From Cucumis sativus (lineage: Eukaryota > Streptophyta > Magnoliopsida > Cucurbitales > Cucurbitaceae), in contig NC_026657.2 of assembly GCF_000004075.3 (NCBI RefSeq), forward strand, positions 33,466,732 through 33,530,731: 64,000 nt of DNA. Direction: 5' to 3'. The first letter of the stretch is position 1, and every line of letters begins with the position of its first letter. The notes under the pieces were generated by a model. It saw only the letters and a program-made list of their open reading frames with translations. It did no database searches and had not been told where the DNA came from. Positions 34,380 through 45,846 of this stretch are shown here, one piece after another. The translations under genes were made by a program, and so were the position numbers.

Positions 34380-34984
34380 TGAGTAAGTTAAATACTCTTT
34401 AGCTATATCACAAGTATCTAACTATACGAATAACTAAAACACACTGAAAATAAGTAACACAGTGCACTTTGGTTACCCAGTTCGGCAAATACGGCCTACA
34501 TCTGGAGAGTTTCTTTGCTCAGATAAGAAATATTATTGAGATTCATCATATGTAACTTATCTCACTAGTTACATTAGATAGTCATAATGAAAACTAATAG
34601 TAAACTCAGGCTCCCTCTGAAGGTACAAAAAATCTCTTCTAAAACTAGTCCAGACTCCCCTTGACTTCGTGAATTGATCCCTCAATTCAATGGTCTTCAT
34701 ATAAATATATTTCTTATCTTCTCATAATTCACATATCAACAACACAGTCTACAATGTCAAGATCAATATGATATATTCATTAAACATTCACCTTGAACAA
34801 CTTGATCAGACGAGTTCGTATAATTCTTTCGAGAATCGGATTTCTTCGTACTTCCGTAACAACCACCGATCTTGGTATATATATATGTTCCCAAAATATT
34901 TTATGGAGATACCTTCTTCCACATAAGAAGGAAACAAACTCATAATAGGAAAACGTGGTAGCTAAAGGGTATTTAACTTACTCA
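34380..34984 (-). repeat. LTR with 26-bp terminal inverted repeats
   Basis: A 605-bp segment begins TGAGTAAGTTAAATACTC and ends with the inverse complement of TGAGTAAGTTAAATACCC. Over the first 26 bp the two ends match at 25 positions. Its position beside a primer-binding site and gag supports an LTR (TG...CA ends). Inverted ends this long are unusual for an LTR. Confidence 0.7.
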
Positions 34985-36129
34985 CATTTCACCTTTTCCT
35001 CATTTCTTCACTAATTCTCGGCCACACTTCCTTTCCTTTCTCAATATTTTAGCCATCTTTTTGTTTTTCACCTTTCCTCATTTACTCTATTGTCTGCTCT
35101 TTGTTTTACCTTTTCAAGTATATCCTCTCAGCGTGTGGGTGGAGATTTAGCATTCAAAATTCCTGATATGTCTGTTCATAATGTGGGAACTTAGAAGTAC
35201 CTAAATAGTTTGATAGTTGATGTAATTGTGAGCAAAGTAAAGATTCTTTTGTAGTGTTTGAAGTTGCCTTTTCTCAGCCTTTTCCAATCAATGAAAATGT
35301 TTCTTTTGTGGCAGTATTGATTTCACATCGATCAAGTTCTTAGCAAAATGGAGGTTTGAGCAGCTGGGGAACGTTGAGTGGTGTACACTTCGAAGCTTGA
35401 ACATGTGAGATTGCTCATTTGTTCGTGGCAGAATGGTTTTTGAATAATGCAAGACTGTGTATAAGTTAGAGTGGAGTGAGACAATGGATCCATCAAGACT
35501 AGAGTTAGTATTTTGCATTTTGCATCAAATTTAGTAATGAAATTTCAAAGATGTATGTTGGGTAATACATTTTTATAAAGATATCATTGTAATGTAGTTA
35601 CCAACTATATATTATGTTAAAATTCAAACAAACATTTTTTATTTTCCCAGAACTACAAATCTTACATAGTACAAGAACTTCCTCTTTTCATTTCTTGAAT
35701 CAAAACAGCTTTTCATAGCCTAAGTGTCATCGAAGATGATACCAAATTGACAAACCAGGCTTCATTTTAATTGACCGTATAGAAATAGCAAGAAACTTAC
35801 ATCTTATCTCAGAACCGTTGATAACCATTTGACTTCTACTTGAGTCCTTTGCTTAAAAAAAGTATGGTGAAGAATTCAAGTCTTTTACGAAGAAAAAAAT
35901 TGAGATAAAACTAAAACAGAACTTAATTTGATTTAAATATCAAAATCAAATTCCAACTTAATGAAACTTAAAAGTGGTAGAAATTCAAGGTCAAATCTAT
36001 AGAAGCAGTTGGCTATTATGATATTTGAAAATTTCTTTTATACACAAATTAACTCGTGTTTTCATTGAATCAAAGTATCATACATCTGTTGAAGTTGAAC
36101 AAAAATCAAACTTCCATCTAATGCAATTT
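34985..36129. other. Intergenic region, no gene seen
   Basis: Pyrimidine-rich sequence (35000-35110) and AT-rich sequence with no supported coding region. Around 35260-35315 is another copy of the TCAATGAAA-type tail (TTTTCCAATCAATGAAAATG). The last 300 bp is probably 3' flank of the minus-strand CRM gene. Confidence 0.6.
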
Positions 36130-38856
36130 TTATGAGTGTATCGGTAGTTCTTGCTTATGAAATTCACACTTGTTCGGGAAAGCTGAACATGTGTTCATTG
36201 TGGTTGAGGAAATCTCTTCCGTCTGGGAAACACTAACTTCCATTCTCCCTTCACCAGACTCATCTAATTTGTCACTTTCAAAATCTGATTCACTTGTAGA
36301 AAAGCAAGCATCTGCAAATCCATCTCCAATATCTAATGATTCGTCATCCGAGAAATCGGGATTTCTTTGATTCATAACATCAGATGCTAGGCAAAGAGCA
36401 GCAGAATGAGAGTCTTCCATATTAGTAATTTGATATTTGTCTGAGTTCAAGTTGTCAGATGGAACGTTTAAGATGGACAATGGGTTCCTATCATTTGGAT
36501 CACCGTAAAGTGCAATATGCCTGTAATATAGCTCCAGTTCCTTCTCAGCAATGGCAATGAAGCGGCGTACAGACTCGAGGGATTGCTCGTATTTGGACTT
36601 TTCCAGTGCCTGCAAGGATGGAAGGCGTTCACATGATATATTCATATTCAATTTCCGAAAAAAGAAAAAGAAAAAAAATCCACTTAACATTCACATCGAC
36701 GTTTTAAACATGTCCATTGCTACAAAGGTAGGATAACAAAAGGCAAACAATACGATAACATAACGGGAGACCAGACCAAGTTCGCAACATTTGGGTATTT
36801 GCTGTTAAATGAAGGCTTTCCTATACAACGGCCTAATTTCAGTACGTTGTTTTCTAATCAAGCTAACTAAATGACTTAACGTGAAAATGGAATACTGCAT
36901 TATTCTTCAAGGTATCTACACACCTGACAGCATGATAGGAATTGCCTGTTATTGTTAAATGTTAGCAATATCATTGTACAGTAATGCTCTCTATCAAATT
37001 TCACAAGATGCAAAATCCTAAACTTCCCTCTCTGTTTGTTTGATTCTTTTTTCCCCAAGAAAGCTCAGAGAAGAGCCGCTATAGAACCATTTACACCACA
37101 AAATTCTGATAGGACAGAGAACATAGAACAAAAGCACAGTTGTGATTTTGGACTTGTTATCTATGAAACCGCTGGATCTGGATCATTACTGAAGAAAAGA
37201 ATTACAAACTCTCCAAGTCTCCAAGAGGCTTGTACTCTCCCTCCCCAGTGTTTGACACTCCAACAATCCAAAAACCCAAAATATTTGCTTAGGTGAACTG
37301 CACACTTCTCTAACTTCAATACTGTTACTTAATTACACGGCTCACTCCCATGTGCATATTTTACACTCAAAAAGCTAAATAATCCTACTGTACATTCTCC
37401 TTCACTTTAATGTCTAAAATAAAGATGCACTGGTCCAAACACTCGGATTTCCAATTTAAAGACAAGTACTTTACAAAAATTCACTGAATACATTAGGAAA
37501 ACTGAAAATTTAAAGACTAACCCGTTTTTTAGATAATGTATCAATTGGTGACATAACTTCTGGTTGCACATAGTCCTTCCCTCGATAGAAGATAATAGTA
37601 TCATCACCGATTATCTGTATTGGGATTCCTCCACTCAATCTTGCAATTTCCTGTGCGTACTCATGCACTTGGCCAGGTTTACAAGGCTTGCAATAAACTT
37701 TAACAGTTTCGTGTTTCTTCCAATGCATGTGCATGTTTAGAATCACACCTCCAAAAACTCCTCTTCTTCCAATAGGTACATAATTAGATCTCTTTTGACC
37801 CATTTTCTTTATATAAAATCGTTCCTCACCAGTCAGATCGTGTGGTTTCACCATAGGACCCTGAACTTTAGGAACTTCATACCGCCTTAACCTCTCAATC
37901 AGCAATGCTTCCTTAATCCTGGCCTGCAACAAAATATGTGCAACTGTAACTGAATAACATATGAAAAATTGCCAACATCGATGAAGTTGAAAACTATCTC
38001 CTCTAATCCCAAAAAAAAAAAAAGAAAAATCTTTTCTTTTGAAGTGAGCGAACTTTCCCCAAATACATTGAATAAACTAGACCTTAACATTATAGACCCA
38101 TGTAACATTTCTGAAACATTTCTTTTTTGCTTACGTTTTCCAGCTTGTTCTTGATTCTCTCTGCTGCATTTGGAAATTTCTGTTTCTTCTTCCCCTTGAC
38201 ACGCAGTTGACGAGGGTCTCTCTTATTTGCTGCTTTTCTTTTCTGCTTTAATCTCATTCGCTGCATCTTCAACTTTTTTTTAGTTTTCCACTTCTCTTTT
38301 TTTGGAGGATCTACTTCATGTGTTTCAAACTTTGGTTTCCCTTGGGATACGACAAGATTCACAGAACCATGGCTCAGATTTCTAAATCCCAACAAAGGTT
38401 TTGAGATGTTGGCTTCAGGAAATTTTTTGATTTGGGAGAAAACAGTGTCAGGGATCTCAAGAATAGGTCTGCAAGAAAAATATATGATGGAAACAAATTA
38501 GAATTCAACCAGAAAACTCAGCAAAATTTAATAAATCCATATTGTAGATTCTAAACTATTTCCTTCAAAATCAAACACAAGTTTTTATCTTCCAATCTAG
38601 AACCTGCTAGGCCAGGTTAAATTATAAACGCATAAAAAACGAGAGGAAACAGAACAACAAAGAAATTTATCAGTAATGTGCAAAATTGAAGTAAAGGGGG
38701 TTGGAAATTGCTCTTCAAAATAAAAACACATCGATATTCAAGTAAAGAAGATGGAAGAAGCTTGAATGAATAGTACCTGAAAGACAGTTGGTTCAGAGAT
38801 GATGATCTGAAAAGCAGAGGAGCTCTGCGAAGATTATGAAACAAAGATTTGGCCAT
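36130..38856 (-). CDS. CRM-domain (CRS1/YhbY) RNA-binding protein, At3g25440-like (4 exons)
   Basis: Exons on the minus strand: 38856-38777, 38468-38135, 37923-37522, 36609-36130; 431 residues. The N-terminus (MAKSLFHNLRRAPLLFRSSS) is basic and Ser-rich, as expected for an organelle transit peptide. A very basic Lys/Arg-rich segment (about residues 70-138) follows. The single CRM domain is in exon 3 (about residues 155-260): LTGEERFYIKKMGQ, then the GRRGVFGGVILNMHMHWKKH loop and VKVYCKP, then IQIIGDDTIIFYRG. CRM domains bind RNA; plant members assist group II intron splicing or ribosome maturation in plastids or mitochondria. The C-terminal 160 residues are acidic, Ser-rich and probably disordered. 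The closest match from memory is the Arabidopsis CRM protein At3g25440, so splicing or RNA-metabolism work in an organelle is inferred. Confidence 0.9.
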
Positions 38857-40153
38857 ATAGCTATCTTTCTTATATCAAAATTCATTAACATGCTACCATT
38901 ACTTCCATTTGAAAATGCTGTAAAACAAAAAGGAATCAGTAAATATAAATTTAAGAAAGAACGGGAAATTGCCAAAAATAAGACAATTTTAGGAGGTTTT
39001 AAGGGTTTTAGGATACCTTTCTAAAATGTATGAGTTTTGAGGCAATTATTTATGAAATGTCGTAAATGCCCTCACTAAAGAAACCCCTAAATTTTCAATC
39101 GACCTTCTCCTTCTTCCCCTCTCCATCACTCGGATTGGCTGACTGTGACCGCCGGCGACTTCGACGGAAGGTGAACACGATTTAGACCCCCACGCGTGTG
39201 ACTACCCAAACGTTCGAAGGGTTCAACGGCCAGAGCTCTGATGTTGTCTCCGTTCAATGAAGCCGCCGCCAGTTTTTGCCTCACTTTCGTGCATAGTCTA
39301 TCTAATAGTGAGGTTGCTGATAGCCTGATTTAGGGGAATTTCTGCCGTATGCGCGAGAAGAAGATGGAGATTCACCAAATTGAGATTTGTAGGGTTTTTT
39401 TAACTTAAGGGACAATCTGGACTTTTCATCTCCTATTTGTCCAAAAGCATCCCATAAATCTTTTCTCCTCCCACCATTCTCCCGGAAATTATCTGCAACT
39501 CATTCACTCAAAACAAGCTGAATCAAATTCCTGAAACAAACCTTTCATGAACAACTTTCGATTCAAGATCTTTTAACAATGGAAACAAATTTATTTGATA
39601 AATAATTAAATAACTCCATAAATTAACAGCTCCATTGCAACAGGCAAACTTCAATTACACGAAAATTTTCAAATAACCTGAGCTGACACAATCACAGTTC
39701 AGTTAAGTGACTGAGTTCCAACAATTTCTGAATTCCCCTATGCATTTTTAACTATAACGTCATTTCAACAGGAAGAAAAATAAGGTAATATCAGAAAATT
39801 TGAGGTTTGGATATGATCCCATTATCTCTACATTATTTCAGAAGAACCCACCAAAATCCAAATCCCCTGTTTGGATACCAAATTAATCAAATAAAATCAC
39901 AATTTCAAGTTTCCCAAACTAAAAAGAATTGTAAACCCAGAAAAAGCGTTGTCCCTAAAAGAAACATGAATACAGGAAATGAGGCACGAGAGAGAGCAGG
40001 TGCGTGTGAAAAAAACCATCGGAAGCAGTGGGTGAGAGAATCGACGGCAGTGTGAGTTGTGAGAGAGGCAAGTGGGGAAGAGACTGACGGCAGTGAAGGG
40101 AGAGAGAGAATCGACGCTGAGAAAAACCCCAAAGCAATCAGCACTTCAGCAGC

Positions 40154-40174
40154 CGGTTCGAAGGCTTCGAACCG
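40154..40174. repeat. 21-bp perfect palindrome (CGGTTCGAAG g CTTCGAACCG)
   Basis: Ten-base arms with one central base, each arm carrying TTCGAA. It is followed within 40 bp by further CGGTCT/CCGGTTTAA and AACCGAACTTG motifs, so it may be an edge of an AACCGAACC-type dispersed repeat rather than a regulatory site. Confidence 0.8.
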
Positions 40175-40752
40175 ACAGATATCGAATGACTCGGTCTAGT
40201 TATTTAGATCCGGTTTAATTATTACTTTTTATAAAATAAACCGAACTTGTTTCCCACCAGATAAAGTTAAAAAGGAAGAGGGAAAAAAGGTGTACGTGAG
40301 TGAATAGAAAGTGAGAGAGTGATCAATTGGTGTAATTAAGAAAGTGTGGAATTGCAAAGTGATAATAAACGTGTAAGACCAAGTGATAATTAACTAAGAA
40401 ACCCAAATCATGGGACCATTATAGTCTCACTGCATATTGAAAAGAAAGCTAGCAGAAGACAAAACATAAACTCTATAATACACGATACTATTGATTTTCC
40501 TTTTCATAACGCTCTTATTTAAAAAGTAGGCTCACAAATTTGGCTCTCTTGTGGTCTTTTTCAATATCATTTCCAACTCCACTAATACAACCGTGAACAA
40601 CACCCAACAAAGCTCCTTCTTTTCCAAGGGGCAAGACATGACCACTATTGATCATTCAAAAAGTCTTTCAATTACGTGTTGATTTGGTCCATGTGAGAAG
40701 TGCACCAATGGCCATTATTTCTCTAAATTCCATCTATTTCTAGCCAAATGTG

Positions 40753-40762
40753 TTTATATAGA
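40753..40762 (+). promoter_or_regulatory. Likely TATA box of the first carboxypeptidase gene
   Basis: TTTATATAGATAG lies about 70 bp upstream of the ATG at 40826, in a plausible position for a plant core promoter with a short leader. Confidence 0.45.
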
Positions 40763-40825
40763 TAGATAATAGAGAAAGAGACTGGAGTGATCGATTGGCA
40801 GTTTTGGGGGGGAAAGAAGAAAGAA

Positions 40826-43800
40826 ATGGATGATCAGAAGCTAAGTGTAGTGAGTTTGGTTGTAATTCATGTGGCAGTACTATTATTTTCAAGTGTATTG
40901 GGTGCTCATTTAGAAGATGAAATTAGAAGCTTGCCAAGCCAACCAAGTGATAGTAAGGCAAATTTCAAGCAGTTTGGTGGGTATGTTACGATTGATGAGA
41001 AACAGGGGAGGGCTCTGTTTTATTACTTTGTTGAAGCACAAACCCAGCCTACTTCTAAGCCTCTTGTCTTGTGGCTCAATGGAGGTAATTTCTTTCTGTT
41101 TTTGGTTCGGTGGATGAATGACTTAAATTTGAGTTGGAAATGAAATATGTCTTACTTCTCAAATTTTAAGTTTTTTTTTATCTTACTTTTCTTATTGTTG
41201 TTCATGTCAGATCCACTTTAACCATTAAAATGGAATCTTGTACGCATAGATTGGCCTTTCGTTTCCTCTCACTCTCTCTTTTGGTCTCATCTCTCTCACT
41301 CACTTGTAGACTCTTCTCTATTCTGTTCTTCCCTCTCTCACCCATCACACCAAACCTCGATCTCTTCTTGTACAATTGATCTCTTCTGTTATTTCTTTTC
41401 TTGAAAAATCACAATGCGAAAGTTCTTTTTTTATGATTAGATGAATGGGAAAGAATTATCTCAAGTTTAATGCATGATTTGTTGAATAATCAAATATTAA
41501 ATGGTCAATATAGAGGGCTTGATTGAAAAGTTTGGTTTTCTTTTTCCTGAATGGTAGGTCCTGGGTGTTCTTCTGTTGGAGCTGGAGCTTTCATAGAACA
41601 TGGGCCCTTTAAAATTAATGGAGAAACTCTAGTGAAGAATGAGTATAGTTGGAACACAGGCAAGACATATTTGAATTATTTAGTAGATGGCAACAAATAA
41701 AGTAGCATGATTTAGTGAGTTAGTGAATCATTGATGTTGTTGGTTTTGTTTAGAAGCAAACATGTTATATGTGGAGTCACCAGCAGGTGTTGGATTCTCA
41801 TATTCTTCTAATAAATCTTTCTACTCCAAAATTAACGATAAAATTACAGGTAATATAGGTTTGTTTAAATAAAATAAAATGATTGAAATGATGTGATATT
41901 AAAATGATCTGAAATGTGGGTTTGGTGATTAGCAAGAGACAATCTGCTATTTCTTCAGAATTGGTTCGTCAAATTTCCCGAGTACAAGAATGCAGACTTT
42001 TACATTACTGGAGAGAGCTACGGAGGTATTTCTTTAAATTAGTTTCTATACAATAAAAAGTCATATCAATTACTGTTAACTTAAATTTCCTTAGACTATT
42101 ACGGTGTTATAGTTCATATCATTTTCTTTGTTGATTACGTTTTTACTGTCTCTTAAAAAACGATAAATACTTTTACAATAGTATAATATTATTCACGTTA
42201 ATTACTTATCGATCAATTCAATGAACGTATTCTTTTTTATGCTAATTTTGCACCATGTTTGACTTCTATGAGGACAGGACACTATGTTCCACAATTAGCC
42301 CAGCTCATTCTCAAGTCCAAAGCCAATATCAAACTAAAAGGAATCGCTGTGAGTATAGTATTAGACCCCATTTCAATTACGCTCTTGAGTTTTCTGTTCA
42401 ATCTTTTATATAGGGTCAAAATTGAAGCCTCAAACTTGGTAAAAATGGAACGTTCAAATTTTACGAAGAGTTGTAAATTTAAGAGCTCAATTTTTACAAC
42501 AAAAAGTTCGACACGAGTAGTTTCTAACTTAATTTATTTTTTAATTAATTTGAATGGAATGGAATTTGAATTTGAACTCTAATGAGGGGATGTATATTAT
42601 GGGCGCAGATAGGAAATCCACTTCTAGACTTGGTGAATGACTTCAACGCTAGAGATAAATTTATGTGGTCACACGGCGTCATTTCCGACTCAGCTTATAT
42701 GCTTTTGAGTTCAATATGCAATACTTCACGGTTTTATCAAGAGATCTTTCAAGGCTTCATTTCTTCAGATTGTATCTTCGTTTTTTCTGAGGTTTCCAAG
42801 CAACTTTCTCCCCTCATAGATGATTACAATGTCATCGGCGACGTTTGTTCCCTCACCGCCAAATCACAGCCTTCCGTTCTCCTTCATCCACTTTCCTCTT
42901 TCATCACTAAATCTGTTTCACAACGCCACCTTCTAAGTCACCCTCAGGTGAGATTACTTAATTAACTACCTCTAGCAATTTACACAAACACATATATATA
43001 CAAATTGTTAATTAGTACTAAAATGTTGAGGTGTGTGTGATGGATGATCAGGAAAAGGTTGGTATTGACAGAGATGTTTGTTCACAAGAAAATATAGCAA
43101 AGTATTTAAATAGAAACGATGTTCAAAAAGCTCTCCACGCCAAACTTATTGGAGTCGATCAATGGAGTGTATGCAACAGCAACAATTCGTAAGTTAACTA
43201 ATTAATTATATATATTAATCTTTGAAGTTAATTAGAAATTAAAGAATCAAATATCTAATAAATTAATCTGCAGAGATTGGCATTATGATCTTAAGAACTG
43301 GCTTACACCTACGATTGGTGTCGTTGGCTCACTTGTCAAGTCTCACATTCGAGTCTTGGTTTACAGGTACTAATTACTAATTAGTAATTAGAGAGAAAAT
43401 AACCTTATTACTAAAGGTTCATCTTCTCATGACCATCATCTACTACTTTGATAAATACAAATTTTGAAATTGATAAGTAAATTTTGAAGGCTATTGATAT
43501 ATTGTTTACAGTGGTGATCAAGACTCAGTCGTCTCATTTACTGGAACAAGGACATTGGTGAATTTATTAGCAAACTCATTGGGTCTAAATATAACTATGT
43601 CTTACAAAGTTTGGGTCGTGGACAATCAGGTTAGTATTCATGGCTCGTTTGATGATAATTTACGTGGAAGTTTACAATTTATTTACCTTGTTTTCAATTT
43701 TTAGAAACAAAATTTGTGCACTTATATTTTTTTTATTCTCCAAAAACAACACAATTCAATTTTTTCTTCTAACATTGTTTTGGAAAGTTTTCAAAAATAG

Positions 43801-44461
43801 CCAATTTTATAAGGTATTTACATCATATAGCAAAATTTTTAAATACTAGTAAAAGTTTAACCAGTTTATCAATAACTATCATTGATAGAATCTAAAATTT
43901 TGCTATAGCCGGTAAAATATTGTTATTTCTAAAAATGTTCATATTATTTTTTTAAAACATGAATATTTATATTTTTATATCATTTTTACCACCATTAAAA
44001 AATTTTAAAATTAATAAAAGGACTAAGATGAGTCATTAAATTTTTTATTTTAACATTGATTTTTTGAAAAAAATGTGTTTTCAATCAAACGGATGAAAAT
44101 ATTTATATAAACGGCTACAATGAACTATAATTATCTAAATGTATCGTCGGTAGAAAGTAAAAGTTAGATAATCTATGGTCTATAGAAAGTAAAAGTTTAT
44201 TTTATCCGTAAATATTTGTGATTTTAAAAATATTACTATATACTTAATTATGAGTTCTACCGTTAGGATTTGGAGTAATTATATTTGAAAATAATGATAG
44301 TTGATTGTGTTTACGGGGTGATTTGATAGGCTGGTGGGTGGAGTGAAGCTTATGGTAAGTTTCTATCCTTCGCAACCGTAAGAGGAGCTTCTCACTTGGC
44401 TCCAGAGACTCAACCCAAGACATCTTTGGCGCTTTTCAAAGCATTTTTGGATGGAATTTAA
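40826..44461 (+). CDS. Serine carboxypeptidase-like protein, SCPL45-type, copy A (10 exons)
   Basis: Secreted or vacuolar serine carboxypeptidase-like hydrolase (S10 family). Exons: 40826-41084, 41558-41659, 41754-41849, 41933-42025, 42278-42348, 42609-42947, 43052-43188, 43274-43366, 43512-43629, 44330-44461; 479 residues. An N-terminal hydrophobic signal sequence (about residues 5-27) precedes the mature domain. Substrate-binding and oxyanion blocks are [25 protein letters not shown] and [11 protein letters not shown]. The catalytic Ser is in GESYGGHYVPQ (Ser181), the Asp in SGDQD (residues 397-401), and the His in RGASHLAP (His458), so the triad is complete. Intron 2 uses a GC donor (ACAG|GCAAGA). 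Intron 4 interrupts the codons of the GESYGG|H active-site loop and is absent from copy B. Whether it is a peptidase or an acyltransferase cannot be told from sequence; the SCPL45-like clade is usually called peptidase-like. Confidence 0.93.
43824..43910. repeat. Foldback-family element in intron 9 of carboxypeptidase A
   Basis: Begins CATATAGCAAAATTTTTAAA and ends TAAAATTTTGCTATAGCC, with AACTATCATTGATAGAATC inside. A related tail (TACTATATACTTAATTA) occurs further on at about 44233-44250. Confidence 0.6.
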
Positions 44462-45846
44462 TTACTTCTTCAACAAATGTGACCCTTTCCTTCTTCTTCA
44501 TTTTCTTTTCTAATTCTTTTGGGATATTCATATGCAATATAGCACCCCCAAAGGCCAAAGAAACGATCTATATATTATTTAAATAAAGTTACATATTCGA
44601 AGCAACAACGTACGTAATACAGTAATATATCCAAAATTTTATGTAATATTGGTTAACAATAATTTGGTTCAAATTCTATTTTGGTCTATGAACTTTTTTT
44701 ATTCTATATTGATCCTTAAACTTTTAGAAATATATGTTTTAGTCTCTAAACATAAACAATTTTCCAAGTTTATAAACTAACCATTATTTATTTATCTGTA
44801 AATATATAAGGGGAGAGAATATAAAATATGAAATGACAATAAATTGTTGATAGTAATCAATTGCTCATATATCATTTTTTTTTTTTTGTATGTATGTAAT
44901 AAGTATGTATCAGTGATAGACGATAAACACGAAAATGTTTCTATTTGTGATAAACATGAATGTAGTTTGAGAAAATATATAAAAATAATTGTCCATTGAA
45001 CAGAACGATAGTCTATCAATATCAAAGTGAGCTTAATTCAACAATGATTGACATGAATTTTCATTGTGAAGGTAAGAAGTTTGATTCTTGTCATCATTCC
45101 CACAATTGTTGTACTAAAAGAATATCAAGTGAATGAAACAATGTGTCTTAAAATGCCTTATTTATATGTGAGAATAGTTCTAACTTTCGAAAACATCCTA
45201 ATACAAACAAGAATGATGCTACCAAGTTGTAGGAAAATGCTTAAAGCAACTTCACATCATTCTATCAAACTAGTGAGGTTTAAAAGGTCACTTACCATTA
45301 ACAAAACTGATAAAAGTAAAACATAATATCAACTTGACATTTTAAATGCCTACTTAACATGTTGAATGGAAAATGCCTTGTCTAAAAGTTAAACCCTAAA
45401 TAGGTAAAGAAAAATCAATTATTTACTTATTTTTTACGTTTCTAACCAACTATGTTTCAAAATTCATGCAAATAGGTTTAATTTATTGGTTTCTTTGAAA
45501 CTAAAATGATGCAAAGTTTATAAATAATAGACTTCTATTATTGATAGAATTTTATAGTTTATTAGTGATAAACAATATTTGTAACCTCAACTATTAGTAA
45601 TAGACTTTTATAAATTTTGACACATTTTTCTATATTTAGTTAATTATTTCTTTTTCAATAAATTGACTATACCTATAATAAAATTCTGAAAATGGGCTTC
45701 CCTAATTCAAACAGAGATAATCAAAGCCCATTGACAATGAGGCCTATCTCGAAAAGCCCATAAAGTTTTGGTGTGAAAGGTCCAATGGGTCTTCTTCTTT
45801 CTCAGCTCGCAGCTCCTCCATTTTCACTCTCAGGAGCAACCGTAAA
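44462..45846. other. Intergenic region between carboxypeptidase A and ankyrin gene
   Basis: A poly(A)-signal-like AATAAAG lies at about 44582. The rest is AT-rich with a foldback element at 45507-45641. The last 60 bp before the ankyrin ATG is leader-like. The open frames here (for example 45066-45326) have no recognisable domain. Confidence 0.65.
45507..45641. repeat. Foldback-family element
   Basis: Contains AATAATAGACTTCTATTATTGATAG, followed by ACAATATTTGTAACCTCAAC and TTTTTCTATATTTAG. It is a diverged member without a clean left terminus. Confidence 0.45.

Larger units (their letters stand above)
33507..34984 (-). mobile_element. Truncated Copia-like LTR retrotransposon (one LTR, PBS, broken gag)
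   Basis: Read on the minus strand: an LTR (34984 down to 34380), a 9-bp spacer, TGGTATCA (34369 down to about 34362, the start of an initiator-tRNA-Met primer-binding site), then a gag-like region down to about 33507. No protease, integrase or reverse transcriptase follows, and no second LTR is visible to the left, so the element is truncated. It lies between the DUF4504-like gene and the CRM gene. The left boundary is not defined. Confidence 0.75.
38857..40825. other. Divergent intergenic region between CRM gene (-) and carboxypeptidase gene (+)
   Basis: Holds the upstream region of the CRM gene. A G+C-richer island at about 39060-39400 (CCGCCGGCGACTTCGACGG and similar) contrasts with its AT-rich flanks. 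A minus-strand pyrimidine-rich stretch at 39950-40140 could be a 5' leader exon of the CRM gene. A 21-bp palindrome lies at 40154-40174. No protein-coding gene is supported. Confidence 0.6.

Noticed and set aside
39807-40144. Open frames on both strands upstream of the CRM gene
   Set aside because: They disagree with each other and lack domains; more likely a noncoding pyrimidine-rich leader or promoter.
40154-40174. tRNA T-arm (GGTTCGAA)
   Set aside because: No cloverleaf can be formed with flanking sequence; it is a simple palindrome.
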